Positions 39,027 to 52,560 are shown, counted from the stretch's first letter. The stretch is 64,000 nt of DNA from Perca fluviatilis (GCF_010015445.1 NC_053121.1:28262434-28326433), one strand, 5' to 3'. Numbers and translations: made by a program. The notes: a model not told the origin generated them from the letters alone.

Positions 39027-39404
39027 ACCTAGTGTACCCATTGTGCAGAAAGTGGCCCATCTCAACGATGAGCGCCACCGAGGGAGAAGTTATGGAGCTT
39101 AAGCAGAGGAGTTGCAAGCATTTGACCATTTTGCATAGTAGAAAATTATTTTCCTTGCATTGCAAATACATTTCTTCTCCTTTGTTTTTTTTAAGCATGG
39201 CCCACCAAGTACTGTATCCTCTGGGGCCGATTAAACACTCAGTGTCACTTACAGAGAGGTTGGGAGGGTTAAGTGGACCGGCTGAGCATTAGACAGACAG
39301 AGGTAAATTGCTACAATGACAAACTACTACACCGCTTCTATGAGTCCCACTGCGCTCTGTGACATGATGTGTGCCTGCCGCCATATAGTAATCTGAATAG
39401 CTAC

Positions 39405-39406
39405 AA

Positions 39407-39438
<32 letters not shown>

Positions 39439-39440
39439 AC
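39405..39440. repeat. (CA)n microsatellite, short
   Basis: CA run with one CATA interruption. Confidence 0.92.
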
Positions 39441-39579
39441 ACTGTGTGAAAAATGCTGCTTTGAGAGTGAGGAGGCCCAGGCAGCCAGCCTCCATCTGAG
39501 GTGACCTCAGTGATCATGACTTCATAAGGTAGGCTTGATTTATATGCATGGTGTGCTAAGGACCATATTCAAACAAACA

Positions 39580-39880
39580 GGCCCCAGGTGGAGCAGAGGG
39601 GGCCCCTCGGGAAGGAAAAGGAAGCAGCCGGGGCAGGAGAAGAGGAAGGGATGTGGCAGTAAGAAGAAAATGAGATGGAGGTGGTGACTGAGTATAGGAG
39701 AGGAGAGGCGAGTTAAAGAAAGGAGACAAGAAAGAAAGGTGGAAAGTCAAAAGAGAAGGGGAGGTGAGGAGTCTATAAAAGCACATATGCTATGCTATGA
39801 AAGAAACAGATGATGTGAGGAAAAGAAACGAGGAGAAAGAATAATGGAAGAAGAGAGGATGGGAGGAGAGAGGAAGTCTG
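39580..39880. repeat. Purine-rich tract
   Basis: GGA/GAA-rich plus-strand stretch of about 300 bp, ending about 65 bp left of the CA run at 39946. Confidence 0.75.
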
Positions 39881-39944
39881 ATAGTGTATGTTCATAGAAA
39901 ATTAATAAATGACCTCCACCCTGCTCGTGTCCTACAGCTGGCAG

Positions 39945-39945
<1 letters not shown>

Positions 39946-39983
<38 letters not shown>

Positions 39984-40125
39984 CCTTAAGCTGAGTGTAT
40001 GATTAACTGTAAGGATATATGATCCATTTACATCATAACCAGGTGCATTGTATTGGATTAACAACTGAGGTCACCCCTCCTCTCCTATTCTCACTTCACT
40101 GTCTGTGTGTGTGTGTGTGTGTGTG

Positions 40126-40186
<61 letters not shown>
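39946..40186. repeat. Inverted (CA)n / (GT)n pair
   Basis: CA at 39946-39979 and GT at 40104-40186 (one TTG interruption), separated by 124 bp of unique sequence. Confidence 0.95.
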
Positions 40187-40189
<3 letters not shown>

Positions 40190-41232
40190 TTGAGGTGCTA
40201 TGTCTATGTATATATATTAAGGAGAAAATTATTTAAGGTCGTTTGATCTGTTCACTTCAAATGAATATGTTGAATTGCAATATCAAGTCATACAGAGCCT
40301 CAAACCACTGAGCTAACAGCAGAACACAGCGGCAAAGTGAAATTTTATGGATGCTTATTAGTAGTAACCAGTTTCTGGTTAGAAAAATTAAGTTCTTTAA
40401 AATGTTATTTGAAAATGCTATATTTCCTCAGTGCAGCTTAGTCATTCATCATTGTATGCCTTTTAATGTCTAACCATCCTTTCATCCACCCATACTATAG
40501 GCCTACTCTAACCCACTTGACTCATCCAGCATTGTCACATTTAGACAGAAAAACTTTCACCCACATTTTTGTTATTTTAAATGTGTCACTTTGATTTGTC
40601 GCAGCGATCAAAACCTGCGGACATTGCCAACTGTGTCTGATGGATCACCCAACCAAGCTGGAGGGAATCGCTACAAGGGAGTCAAAGTAATTATTTTCAT
40701 AACTTCATTTGAGCCAGAGACAGCAGCAATGTTTGCTTAAAAACATTAGTCCACATAAATTTGGTCCGGGCAACTGCTTCTCTACTCTTCATTTAACTTC
40801 CTTTAACTTCTAGGAGTTGGACTGAAATGAGCTTTTGAGATGCAACATTTACTTAAATTTAAGTCTTGAAATTTGGTCAACTTTCTCTATTAGAGAACTT
40901 TTTATTGTCTTTATAATAATTACTTTCCTGCTTTGGTTGCAGTCAAGTAATTGGCGAAATATTTCCTTCCACATTGCCAGTCAACTTGGCCATTATCTTT
41001 GCAATAACTTAAATTTAGAGGAAACTGGAAAAACACTTATTCTGGACTGTATAAATCCTCATATATTCAGTTTTGTAAATGTTCATTATGCTCAAGTCAT
41101 ATTTTTACAAGTTTGGCAGTCGTCACATAACGAGCCAGTAACATGGCAATCAAAGCATAATTACAGCTGGAGTGTTCCTGTAAATTCACAAACTCTTCTG
41201 CACTGACATAATTTGATGTTTGAAGAGTTTAT

Positions 41233-41278
<46 letters not shown>
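41233..41278. repeat. (GT)n passing into (GC)n
   Basis: Alternating purine-pyrimidine run ending GCGCGCGCGCAC; strong Z-DNA candidate. Confidence 0.94.
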
Positions 41279-41279
<1 letters not shown>

Positions 41280-41318
41280 GATATGCTGCTACTCATGCTG
41301 AGCCATGTGGGCTTCAGG

Positions 41319-41508
41319 AAACACACACACACACACGCAGACACAGACACAACTACAGTAACTCATTAAAACGGCTCATTTCACCCCAATCTCAGCCAAC
41401 ACACACACACTGCTCTCTGATCCAAGGGCTACACACACACGCACACACACACACACACGCACACACACACACATAAACACACACAGACTGCAGGCTTAGA
41501 CACAGTTG

Positions 41509-41539
<31 letters not shown>

Positions 41540-41545
41540 ACACCC
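41319..41545. repeat. Cluster of short CA repeats
   Basis: CA runs at about 41319-41348, 41400-41410, 41430-41475 and 41509-41545, separated by unique DNA. Confidence 0.88.
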
Positions 41546-44500
41546 ACATACTTACTCGCATCCATATCCGACTAACAGTGTCACTTTGGGATTTTTTTCC
41601 TTTTTAGTTTTTCTCTGTGGTGTCTATCTTTATCTCTTCCTGTTGTTGAGGTGACGAAAAACACATCAAAAGGAACAACAGATAAAATACAGTAATTGCA
41701 GTAAGACCAGAATGACAGCTGGATGTTCAGTTATTGGAAACTTTGACAAAAACCTGAAAACAAATTACATCAGAATTTCACTCTTACTTGGTATCAAATT
41801 GCTGACTATAGTTCAAAGTACAATATTATAACATTATAAATATTTCAATGTATTTATGGTGTTCATTAATGAAAATGTATTACTGTCTATTTGAAAAGAG
41901 AGGGAATAGTAGATAGATGAAATAAAAAATACAAAATCTAAGTGGAAATAGGGTTTAAAAGTAAAATCTATTGCTGAAACATTGTGTAGTTTCTTGATTT
42001 TAAATTACTCACAGGGACTCTGCCACATATTCTGCAGTTGATTTGTGTTTTCGTCCCATTTGTCTCTTCGTTTTCTATTATGAAAAGCATATTTTAATAA
42101 AAACTTTAGTTTTTTTCATTGCAAAAGCACCTTGTTTACTGTTAACTGCAATGAAAAGTGTCCTTTTGGAGCAGGAAACACAGCAGCCATTTGATTATGT
42201 ATTTATTATGTGGGCACATACAATTAGTGAAAATCATATTATATCCATCAGCTCCTTTGACTGGAATCTTGTAATGTTAAGGGAATTGTAAAAACCAAAG
42301 ATAATGAGCCTTAGGCATTTTGACAATAACATTTAAGTTTATTTCTTTGATTACAAAATGGTGAATCTTTCACAGACTGTCTCCATTATATTTAGCTTGC
42401 AACAACATCATAATTGTATCCATGTGTAAACAACAAGGTCTGTAAAACCTAGCTTGGCTCCAAAATGTATTTATTTATTGAGAAGCAGCAGAGTATTTGG
42501 GTAATATATTTGGTACTAAAGGCTCATTGTGGGGACTTTGTCTTCCACTACCCAGAAACATGTAACTAAAATGTTGGAGGCAATACCACAGCATTTTAAT
42601 TTTATCCTCACAAATCACTGTTTCTGCCTTCCAAATAAAAAACAAAAAAACAATGTAAATAGTTTTCTCGTCCTATCGTAACACAGTATATGAAGTACTT
42701 TGGAGCATTCTTGAATCACAAATCTGTACTGGAGATGTGTTATATTAATCAACAATAGATACTGTAGTGGAAAAACGGACAATTTCTTTTTATGAATAAA
42801 ATGGGAACAGAGTTCCGCCAGCACTTGAGAAAGAGTTACAATAGAAAGCAAGTCGAAAGAAAGACAGAACAAAAAAAAAAGTGGAAGGCAGATGTAGCAG
42901 AACGAGAAAGAATATGAAAAAAAGAGCCGAAAAGCAGGGACATAAAGACAGAATCTCTCATCACTGCCGACAAAACGAGAGGTGATTTTCAGTCTTTCTA
43001 TCCCCTGTTTCCATTTAAACCACAGGAGAGCTTGCTGGTGTCAAACGGAGCCAACAGAGTTTCACTAAAGCCTCACACAGTACAGCCAGTTCCACAAGAA
43101 AAAGCCTTTATTTGAACAGTTTAACTCATCATCTACCCTGTTTATTGGTTTTCTGAATTTTACAGGCTTATAATGTTTAAACTTTTTCTAATGCACTAAC
43201 ATAGAAAATTGAAAGGGAGCATTCTATAATGTTGCTAGTCTTTCAGAGGTAGGAATTACTTATCAATTTCTTTTATTCAATGAATTTATTAAAAGCGGAA
43301 AAGCCCAAAAAAATAATCAAAAAATTAAGTAATTGCTGCAGTTCTTCGGGTAGCATTTCAAAATTATAGAGATAGAATTTTTTATTAGTAATAACAACCT
43401 AAAAGTACTATTTATATTACACTATACCCATAACAAACCCGGAGCACTGCGGTACTCTTTAATCATTATATACACTTAAACACTAACGCCAAATAATCAT
43501 ACGCTAACACTGCACTTGGAAATTTGGAGATTAAACCCCCGCATGTTTATTGTACTTGGCCAATAAAGTAATTCAACCTCTGAAAATATTTTCTTTACTG
43601 CATTAGTTCATCTAACTCAGACTGATTCAAGGAAGGAGACTCCAAAGCTCACCCTCTGTCAGTCAACCCCAGGCCCTCAGCGAAAAAATAGAACCACCCC
43701 TGATATGTTTTTTTTCTCCCCAAAACCCCAAAACCATGAAATCTCCCCCGTCTTGATCCAATCTTTCCTTCAGGACGCAAAAAAACATCCACCACCTCCC
43801 GGCCTCCCAAAAATCTGGTTCCATTTTGGGGCAACACTGTGAAAGAGGGGGGACTCTGAGGCAGCTGACGCTTATAAATAAATAATGAGAAAGCATGCAA
43901 CATTCAAAATCTCACCACATCTTTATGACGTTTTAATGTGCCTCTTTTATAAAAAAGAATTTTTTATTCAGAATTTCCCCTGCCATTTCTTCTATTCCTG
44001 TGTTTTACAAGAACATGCAGTGATACAGTTGTTGTTTTTTTAATTTATGATGGAGCAGAGTGTTTAGAGTCAGAGATTAATAATAATAGGGAGTGAATGG
44101 ATTGAGAAGTTAAACTAACATGCACGCTACATGCCTGCCTTTTGTTTTTATTATTGTTTTCCTCTCTTCCTCTCTCTCACCTCACACACATTTGTACACA
44201 GTGCTTATTCCTCTTGACTGCACGCCAGGGGAATGTGCGTGTCTGGGTCTGTGAGCCCTGAATGTTTTCTAAAACTCCTTTTACATGGAATAAAGGGGCA
44301 TTGCAACAACAAAATTATTGCAGAATAAATAACTTAGTTCAATTACCTGTAAGAGGGGTACCTGGATGGAACATAAAAGACCATGCAAATGTTGATAAGG
44401 TATTTCTAAAGAACAGAAGTTGAGAAAATCATCAAAAGTCAAATCCAGCTAATCTTATGGATAAAAGGCAGCAGAAGTTGATCTACAATATCCACAGAAG

Positions 44501-45412
44501 TGGCAGAACTTAGGCTACCATGTGTTGCATTGGTCCTGACACCTTTATGGGACACATATGGCCTTAGAGACATACCAGAGCAGAGGCGTAGCAGCCCAAA
44601 AACCACGGCCAGCAGCATCAACATAACCACTAATCACCTCAAGCTTTGGACACTAAGCACTACCTGCACTACCAGACCCTACCAGATATGTATGCATATG
44701 AAATACCACGTTAAAAAAACAATAAAGCAAAGACAATGCAAGATTTTGGAGCAAAGGTATCGTAAACCATAATGTTTTGCCTTATTTATTTATTAATTTA
44801 GTAAACGTTATGTTATTATATGCCACGCAGTGACTCAGCCGTGAGAAGGCACTGATAGGATGCTCTAACATCAAGGATTCAAGTGATGGTTTATGAGAAG
44901 CGGCGCATTAATGAGCCGCTTTGTGGGAAAATTAAACCCAGAAGACAAACAATTAGCACACATGCACAGCTGGGAAAAGAATATTGTGATTTTTCTTTTT
45001 TAGCTCTTTGGTTGCCAACTCTAGAATCCCAGATAATCCTAGAACTATTCGAAGCACCAAGTGACTTTGACAAAAAAAGGAAAAACGACAAAACGTACAG
45101 TATGATGGATTACCTTTCCAAAGCAATTTTTAGGTTCTGCAAATAGATTTCCATACTGTACTGGAATAACTGAAACCAACAGCTGCCTGGAAAGTAGAAA
45201 ACCAACGTAAAAGCCTTTGGCATGCTTTTAAACGTGGTCAGAAATAATGAAGAAGAAGACCGTTAGCTCAGAGGAGTGCTGTAATAAACAGTAGGCTTCA
45301 TTATATCATATGATTCTGCATACATCACCGCTATCTACCAGCTGAGGGCAACAACATACTCAAATAAAAGTATTACAGTATTCTGTGTGGCTTTCAGACA
45401 CTGTTTAAACAT

Positions 45413-46778
45413 CAGAGATGGGAAGTAACGAAGTACAAATACTTCGTTACTGTACTTAAGTAGATTTTTCGGATATTTCTACTTTACTTTACTATTTTTT
45501 TTTGTGGCGACTTTTTACTTTTACTCCTTACATTTTAACACGAATATCGGTACTTTCTACTCCTTACATTTTAAAAATTGGCTCGTTACTTTAGTTTTGT
45601 ACAAGAGGTCTAATGTCGGAGAATAGCGCGGACAGCGCGCCACCATGAGCGGCGCGGCGCGTCGGCCACAGAAAAAAAGTGAGAAAAGAAAAGAGAGACT
45701 GCTGTCCGGAGGATAATCAGTTGAGATGGTGTGTGCCGTCCTTGAGAACTGTAAGTCGATAACTTATGTTGTCAGTTCATTTAAGCCTGTTGTTGTATTG
45801 GTCTATAGTTCCTGCACAGTTAAAGTAGGTTAGCTAGTGATTTAGTTGTTTGTGTTCTTCACCTGTTAGCTAGGTTTCACGCGTTACTACGGCAACGTCA
45901 TTCCCAAGCATCAAAAGAGAGAAGTTGTCCGTGTTTTACAGACACACCTGGGGGAATGGGCGAAGTTTGAAACCAGCATCAGCTTCAAATACGGTCCTAA
46001 TCTAGTCCTCACTAGCAAGTTTCAAATAATTTCACTGGAGTTACCGTTATTATTTTCACGTGATCAATACCGAATTCAATCTAATTGGATGGGAATATAC
46101 TGTAGGCTGCCGTTGCATGTAACGCACCACTACAAGACGACTCGACAGATTCGGCCGCATTCTGCATTCATTTGCGGCAAATAATTGCAGCTTGATGGTG
46201 GTAACGTTAGCACTAGTAGTATGGACGGCGACATGATTGAAAATGAAGAAAACAGAGATCCCAGAGATTAGGCAGACAAGCAGCAAGACATTCCCAATCA
46301 TCCCTGGCCTTATCTGAGAGAGATGTTTGAGATAGGCTAGGCATCAAGTATGACTCCTGGCCAATGTGCTGTGTAACTCTAAAAGTATGGGGAACTTCTT
46401 AATTAATCTATGTTTAGTAATTCATATTGTATCCTTTATTTTCTTTCTATATTTGAGCACACACACATGCATGTCGATTCCTTTAAATGTTAAGGGGACG
46501 ATTAAAAAAGAGAAACTGGATCATTGAATTCATATCTTGCTACTCACATCTCATATCTTGTAACGTGTGTGGTCCAGGTAGCTTTGCATAAAAAGTGGTT
46601 GTCATTCGCAAGGCTACTTTTACTTTTATACTTTAAGTACATTTCAAAGCCTGTACTTTGTTACTTTTACCTAAGTAAAGAAGTTAAATCAGTACTTCTA
46701 CTTTTACCAGAGTATTTTTTAACACAAGTATCTGTACTTCTACTTAAGTACGGGAAGTGAGTACTTTTGCCATCTCTG
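45413..46778. mobile_element. hAT-type non-autonomous DNA transposon, complete (1,366 bp)
   Basis: The termini are CAGAGATGG and its reverse complement CCATCTCTG, flanked by a perfect 8-bp target duplication TTAAACAT (45405-45412 and 46779-46786), the size made by hAT transposases. Both ends are rich in AGTAC/ACTTAAGTA motifs. A perfect 12-bp hairpin (AGTAACGAAGTA, 4-nt loop) lies at 45424-45451. No transposase frame is present. I recognise this end sequence as a common teleost repeat, but cannot give a database name. Confidence 0.9.
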
Positions 46779-47527
46779 TTAAACATTCTAATGCACCTAC
46801 ATTTATTTCTCTCTGCTTCTGATCATTTCACTCTTCCCCTGCTACCCCACATATGGCCGTGTGCCTGGGTAGCATGAACGACACCTGTGAGACATAAGGT
46901 GCGTAGCAGTAGTGAAGGTCAGGTTACCATGTGTTGTACGTTGGTCCTGACACCTTAGCAGGACCCACACGGGGCTTGTATAGAGTCATATAGATTGGAG
47001 CTGAAGTACAGTAGTTTTCACAGCTAGCCATGGCTCACTCCATATGGAAGTCATATGGAGGGAGAAGCACTGCACTGAACAATAGAAGTCGTTAAAATAG
47101 CAGGGGGGGACCTGTGCATGTGTGTGTACGTGTTGAGAGGGAGTGCATGCGTATCAGTTTGTACGTGTGAGAATGCTGGGGTGTGATTGAGTGTGTGTCT
47201 TGGTGTGTGTCTGGACGACAGGATGAAGCTACAAGTCTTTCATCTGTGAGTGAAGTTGATCGGCAACGTGGAAAACAATTCAGGCAAGGAGATGACAGGA
47301 CCCCATCCCTTTTCTTTTCTAACCCCGACCCCCTCCCCCGTTCACACATTTTCTGCTTCTCTCTTCTTTTCATCAATCTATCTTTTTTTCCTTTTCATCT
47401 TGCCCTCTCTACTTCCTTTTCCACCCTTTTTGTCTTTTCTTCCTCTCAAATGCCGTGTCTCTACATAACTGCTCTTTTTCTTTCATGTGATCTGCTAATC
47501 TAAAAAGAATAGACAAGGAATACTGTA

Positions 47528-47640
<113 letters not shown>

Positions 47641-47833
47641 TGTTATTCTAGGGGGGTACCTCTCTGTCTGTGGTCTCTAAATGGTAGCCAGTGAATGGCT
47701 CCAAGATGTACTCTACTGTGATGCTGAGCTCTCATCTCACTGCCACAAATTCTCCTGACAGACACTTCTGATCTCACCAAGACCACCATGTGAGTCTGTG
47801 TGTGTTTGTCTGTTTGGGAAGATAAGTGTTTTG

Positions 47834-47948
<115 letters not shown>

Positions 47949-48149
47949 ACCAAGACAGTTACTAAGAGCAAGCCAGAGTAGTGTTATGTTGTTTGTGGTT
48001 GAGCTCTGATAATGATTGTAAACGGTGGTTTGCCCAGATGGCACTTACTGTACTGTCGGTCACTATCGGTGTCTCCCTCCCCTTTTGCCCACACTTCCTT
48101 CCCCTTTTTCCCATTTCTAAGTCGGGTAAAGGAGGTAAATGACACTCAT

Positions 48150-48189
48150 TGACATTGTCTGGCAGTCATTTCCAGGCCAGACAATGTCA
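48150..48189. repeat. Perfect 13-bp hairpin
   Basis: TGACATTGTCTGG (48150-48162) and CCAGACAATGTCA (48177-48189) are perfect inverted repeats around a 14-nt loop, in unique intron DNA. Function unknown; the stem is too short for a canonical pre-miRNA. Confidence 0.9.
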
Positions 48190-49283
48190 CGTTGAGGGAG
48201 CTCATTGAGTTAAAAAGTGGGCATGGCCTTTTGTGTGTCTCCCAATTAACCATGTGACCCTGTAAATTACCTAAAGTGTGAACAGGTGATAGGGATGAAA
48301 AGGTGAATTTCTTTGATAGTATCTTTGTGATACCAAGGTTGTTTTAATCCAATCTGCTGTTGGAATTCTAAAATAATTGTAGCCTTGGATATAATCAGAA
48401 AAACCTCACACATACTGGGAGATTTATGGCAATCAATCTCTGTGTCATCTAATGCCGGTCGTAGGTTAACTGCCTTACCAGTCTATCATGGAATATATCA
48501 ATGCACTCTTGCATCCACTGGCACAAAATGACATTGCTGACCTGTACAGAAAATCATACTCAGAGCATGCCAGATTTACACTTTAGCTACATTTTTGTGT
48601 GTTATATGTACTGTTTTGGGCGAATGGTAACATATGTTGAAGATATAAAATGTTCTGCAAATACGGCACAAAGATTGTTTTTACTGGCTGGAGTGGAAAC
48701 CAGGCTAATATGGAGTCACTGTAGGTGTTCCATGTTTTGTTCCTTCCTGAGCTACAAGTCAGGTTTAGCTCTCTTTTCAGCCATTCGACGTTACGAGGAA
48801 TGGTTTTGGTTGACATGAAGTGGTGTTTTAAAATATCTCCTCTTAGAGTTGTGCGATATTCCAGACAAAAACATCTGGACTAATGCAGCTGATCAGAGGT
48901 CCACAATGCATAAAGTGGGACTTCAACGATGGCTGCCAGTGTCAGTGCAGAGCTAAGATTTTCAATATGCCCAGTCAATCTTCCATCTGTAAGAGGGATC
49001 AGGCATCCATATTGATTGTGTCTGTAATGGCAGCGACATGGTTACTTTAATGCTTTAATGATAGTAGAGTATGACTTAATGACATGAAAGTACTTCAGAG
49101 CATCAGGTAACACTTTATCTCACACTTCATCATTGTCATTTTTCACGCTTTCTGCTATCATACTAGCATTAAACTAAGAGAACTCCCTCTGTGTTCACAA
49201 TGTCTACAAATGATGAGAATGTTTGCCCTTAGACACCGAAATGTTCTCACTGTTTCTGTGTTTGGTTATGCAAAAGTTTACTG

Positions 49284-49702
49284 TGTTATGGTTTTGTATG
49301 TTTCTGTTTCCTGTTTTATTTTGGTAGTCTGGTTTTCTGTCTTGTCTTGTCTGGTTTTACTTCCTGTCTTGTGTTTCCCGCCTGTTTGATTGTTCTGCCC
49401 TGCCCTTATGTATCTATCTATTATTATCTTGTTACCTCGTTACCCTGTGTATTTAGTCTTTGTGTTGCCCTTGTCTTGTGTCAGATCATTATTTGCTGTT
49501 CAGTTGATTCTCGTTTGGCTAAGTCAGTGGATTGCTTACCGCTGTTCTGTGTTTGCCTGTTCCTGTTTTGGGGTTCCTACCTGCTCCTGGTTTTTGGATT
49601 TTGCCTGTTCCAGTTTTGGGATTTTGCCATTAAACCTTTGAACACTACACTGCCTGCTGTCTCTGCAATTGGGTCCACCACATTCTCTGGAAGACTGTAA
49701 CA
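49284..49702 (+). mobile_element. Solo LTR of a retrotransposon (419 bp)
   Basis: It begins TGTTATGG and ends CTGTAACA (TG..CA with TGTTA/TAACA inverted ends) between perfect 5-bp duplications TACTG (49279-49283 and 49703-49707). An ATTAAA polyadenylation signal lies at 49629-49634. No internal gag/pol region or second LTR is present, so it looks like the product of LTR-LTR recombination. The 5-bp duplication and TGTTA..TAACA ends suggest Ty3/Gypsy, which is inference. Open frames inside it are incidental. Confidence 0.82.
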
Positions 49703-50445
49703 TACTGTGTATAAAAAACTAAGTGATTAACAGCATGAGGAACACATGGTATAAAATCATACTCATGGGAAATTATTTTTGTTCAATTCAAACACGTTCA
49801 GCCTATCTAAGGTAAAATGTTCAGTGCTGACAGGAGAAAATATACATCCAAAGAAAAACTTCTGTCAGCTGCCAATAGTTGCAGCACTTTCTGATTTTTC
49901 AGTTAGTTTCATCGAGGTAGCAAAATGTTTCTCAACTGCATGACAAAGACGATACAGTTTAAGATGGCACATGAGTAAATATTTCTTAGAGGAGGATTCA
50001 GTGTTAAGAAAGTTTTTCTTCCCATGCTTGTTTAGTAACAATAGCAGAAACTGGGGAACAGCGGATGGTGGTGACGAGTAGTATTTGGGAGCAATCTTTG
50101 CTCTCTGAAGTCCAGAGTCTGTCTCTGTTTTGTGTCCAGTGATACGCTGCTGCCATGGATACATATTTGAAGAGGAAATCTATGACACACATATGGTCAT
50201 CTCATCTCTTCTTGCCAAAGCCTGAAAGACTAAAATGTCTATCAGTCAGCGGGTGTCGCCGCTCCCCCCCCCTCCCCCCGGGCGCACACATAGATGCAGG
50301 CTCATGCACAAGCAAACACACAAATACACACAACAGACCTCTTCCGATCCCCCACTGTCAAGTTTCTGCAACCCATCCATCTTCCTCAACTGTCAGTCAA
50401 ACGTCAAAGAGCTTTTGAAAACAGTCACACACACGAGCATCCGCA

Positions 50446-50450
<5 letters not shown>

Positions 50451-50514
<64 letters not shown>
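50451..50514. repeat. (CA)n microsatellite, 64 bp
   Basis: Pure CA run entered through CGCACGCGC. Confidence 0.96.
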
Positions 50515-50516
<2 letters not shown>

Positions 50517-50897
50517 CTGAATACCCAAACATTAAAACACATACATGCTCAAAAATACTCGCATAAAAATATGGACCGAGGAGCATGCAGTCACACACAC
50601 ATGCAAAAAATAACACTCAGCAGTCCTGCCTGTGAAGTATTCATGTGTCTGTGAGTGACTGAAGTCTTGCCAACCTGCAGGAGAAGGTGGCTCCAAAGTT
50701 GTGTATGGATGATAAACACTGCATGGTACAAAGGCATCATATGGGCACACAAAAAGCCACTAGGCAGTCATTTTCCATCACTCACTCTCTCTCCGATGCA
50801 TCTCTCTTTGTCTCTTTCTCATTTTCCCAACCAGGTGTTGAAAAGGAACATAAAACATTTCTGTTCCACCATGCCACCGCTTTCGAGTTGAGACTGT

Positions 50898-50923
50898 GTA
50901 TGTGTGTGTGTGTGTGTGTGTGT
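50898..50923. repeat. (GT)n microsatellite, short
   Basis: GT run with one TATG interruption at its left end. Confidence 0.9.
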
Positions 50924-51639
50924 GCATGGTGTTAACGACCCAGAGCCTTCAGATGTTTTGATCTTTCCGTGTTTGCGACCACCTACAGTACGACCGCTAC
51001 GTAATGCTCCCTCTCCTTCTCAACCTCCGCTCACGGTAAACTCAAACGCAGCTCTCCATCAATCATATGACCTAGCCAGGGCAAAAAAAAAAATGAAAGT
51101 GGCAGTCCTCAGCATCTTGCTCTGGTGTTTTTCTACCACATTTCTTAGAGAACATGTGTCAATCAAACAGTGTGACGTCTTTCTCTTGACTATTTTGTTC
51201 ACAGGGTCTGAATTTTTAGCAGGTTGCACTCTTTTTCTGTATGTTGAGCCATGGCAGTTTTTGTGTCTAATTCCAGCTGCCCAGTTTTTCTTCTGATTAT
51301 TTAAAACAAGTCACTTTTGTTTTGACTGGAAACATAAAATGTAGCATCTCCTGTACAGACCAGATGATTAGACAATCAATATGGTTATGCGTATGTCATG
51401 CCACACAGACAATTTGTTTAAACTGCTTTTCTGTGCTGCTCTTTTCACTAGAAGTTCTCAAGACTTGTGGAGCAGACAGACAGAAGGATATGCAAACTGG
51501 TGATAAATTAATGTATGGCCAATGTTGACCATAAATTAAATAAATGTATGACCAACTATGGATGAGGAAATCCGGCTAAAGCATTTGCACCCACATGAAA
51601 GTTTTTAAATTTAGGACCAATGCGTGAGCACAGCTTTAA

Positions 51640-52560
51640 AGTGATGGTTCGGAGTAATTTCACCTTAGGGTCCTTTGCACCATGACCTCGAGCCAAACAC
51701 CCCCCCAGAAGCTTTTTTCACCTGGGTCGAACATTGGGAGAGTTCGCGAGCATCAGCTGAATAGCTGACGGGGCTAATGGATCCAGTGATGTGCCCGGTA
51801 AATGACCCACTAATAATGCCCGAAATGGTACCAAACTTCTACACTAGTACATATAGGTTATGTACTCATAAAACGATGGATTGGAAAGTTTGTAAGTACA
51901 CCAGAAGTGTATGTAAATAACACTTGCCTGCTGGCTTCTGCTCTCTGCTGTTGTTGTTGTTGTTGCTGCTGCCAGCAGTAAGATGAGTGCTTAGGGCCGT
52001 CTACAAATTACTACACCGAAAAGAGATGCAACAAAAATATTTATTAATTTAATGATTAAATAAGGTAATGTCTCCAAACTTACCTCAATTATAATTTGTC
52101 TCCTGCTAGTTATACTACAGCACTTATTTAAAAAAAAAAAAAAGTTAAATTAATAAATAGTTTTGTTGCTCTTTTCGGTGTTGTAATTTGTAGACGGCCC
52201 TAAGCACTCTTATTGCCTGTTAGGTAGCAGCAGCAGCAGCAGAGACGAGAAGCAACAGGCAAGTGTTATTTACATACACTTCTGGTGTACTTACAAACTT
52301 TCCAATCCATCGTTTTATGAGTAAATAAACTATTTGTACTAGTGTAGAAGTTTGGTATCATTTCGGGCATTATTAGTGGGGTCATTTACGAGATACATCA
52401 CTGGATCCATTAGCCCCTGTGCTAAGCTATTCAGCTGATAACGCTACTCTACGCTAACTCTCCCAATGTTCGACCCAGGTGAAAAAAGCTTCTGGGGGGC
52501 TGTTTGGCTCGAGGTCATGGTGCAGAGGACCCTAGGGTGAAATTACTCCGAACCATCACT
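51640..52560. mobile_element. Foldback DNA transposon at TTAA, Kolobok-like (921 bp)
   Basis: Two long inverted arms, about 51640-52055 and 52143-52560, enclose a loop of under 100 bp. Ends are AGTGATGG and CCATCACT, directly flanked by TTAA on both sides (51636-51639, 52561-52564). A TTAA duplication with an AG start fits Kolobok/T2-like elements; piggyBac also uses TTAA but its ends usually begin CCC. The arms include a GTTGTTGTT/GCTGCT stretch (51949-51972) facing CAGCAGCAG (52226-52241). No coding capacity is seen. Confidence 0.85.

Noticed and set aside
43500..43585. TACTTGGCCAATAAAGT resembling a LINE tail
   Set aside because: Only a short match with no terminal TTCTGA-type repeat; similar weak resemblances at about 10605-10640 and 29160-29195 were also left out.
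49347..49700. 117-residue plus-strand frame
   Set aside because: It lies wholly inside the solo LTR and ends two bases before its terminus.
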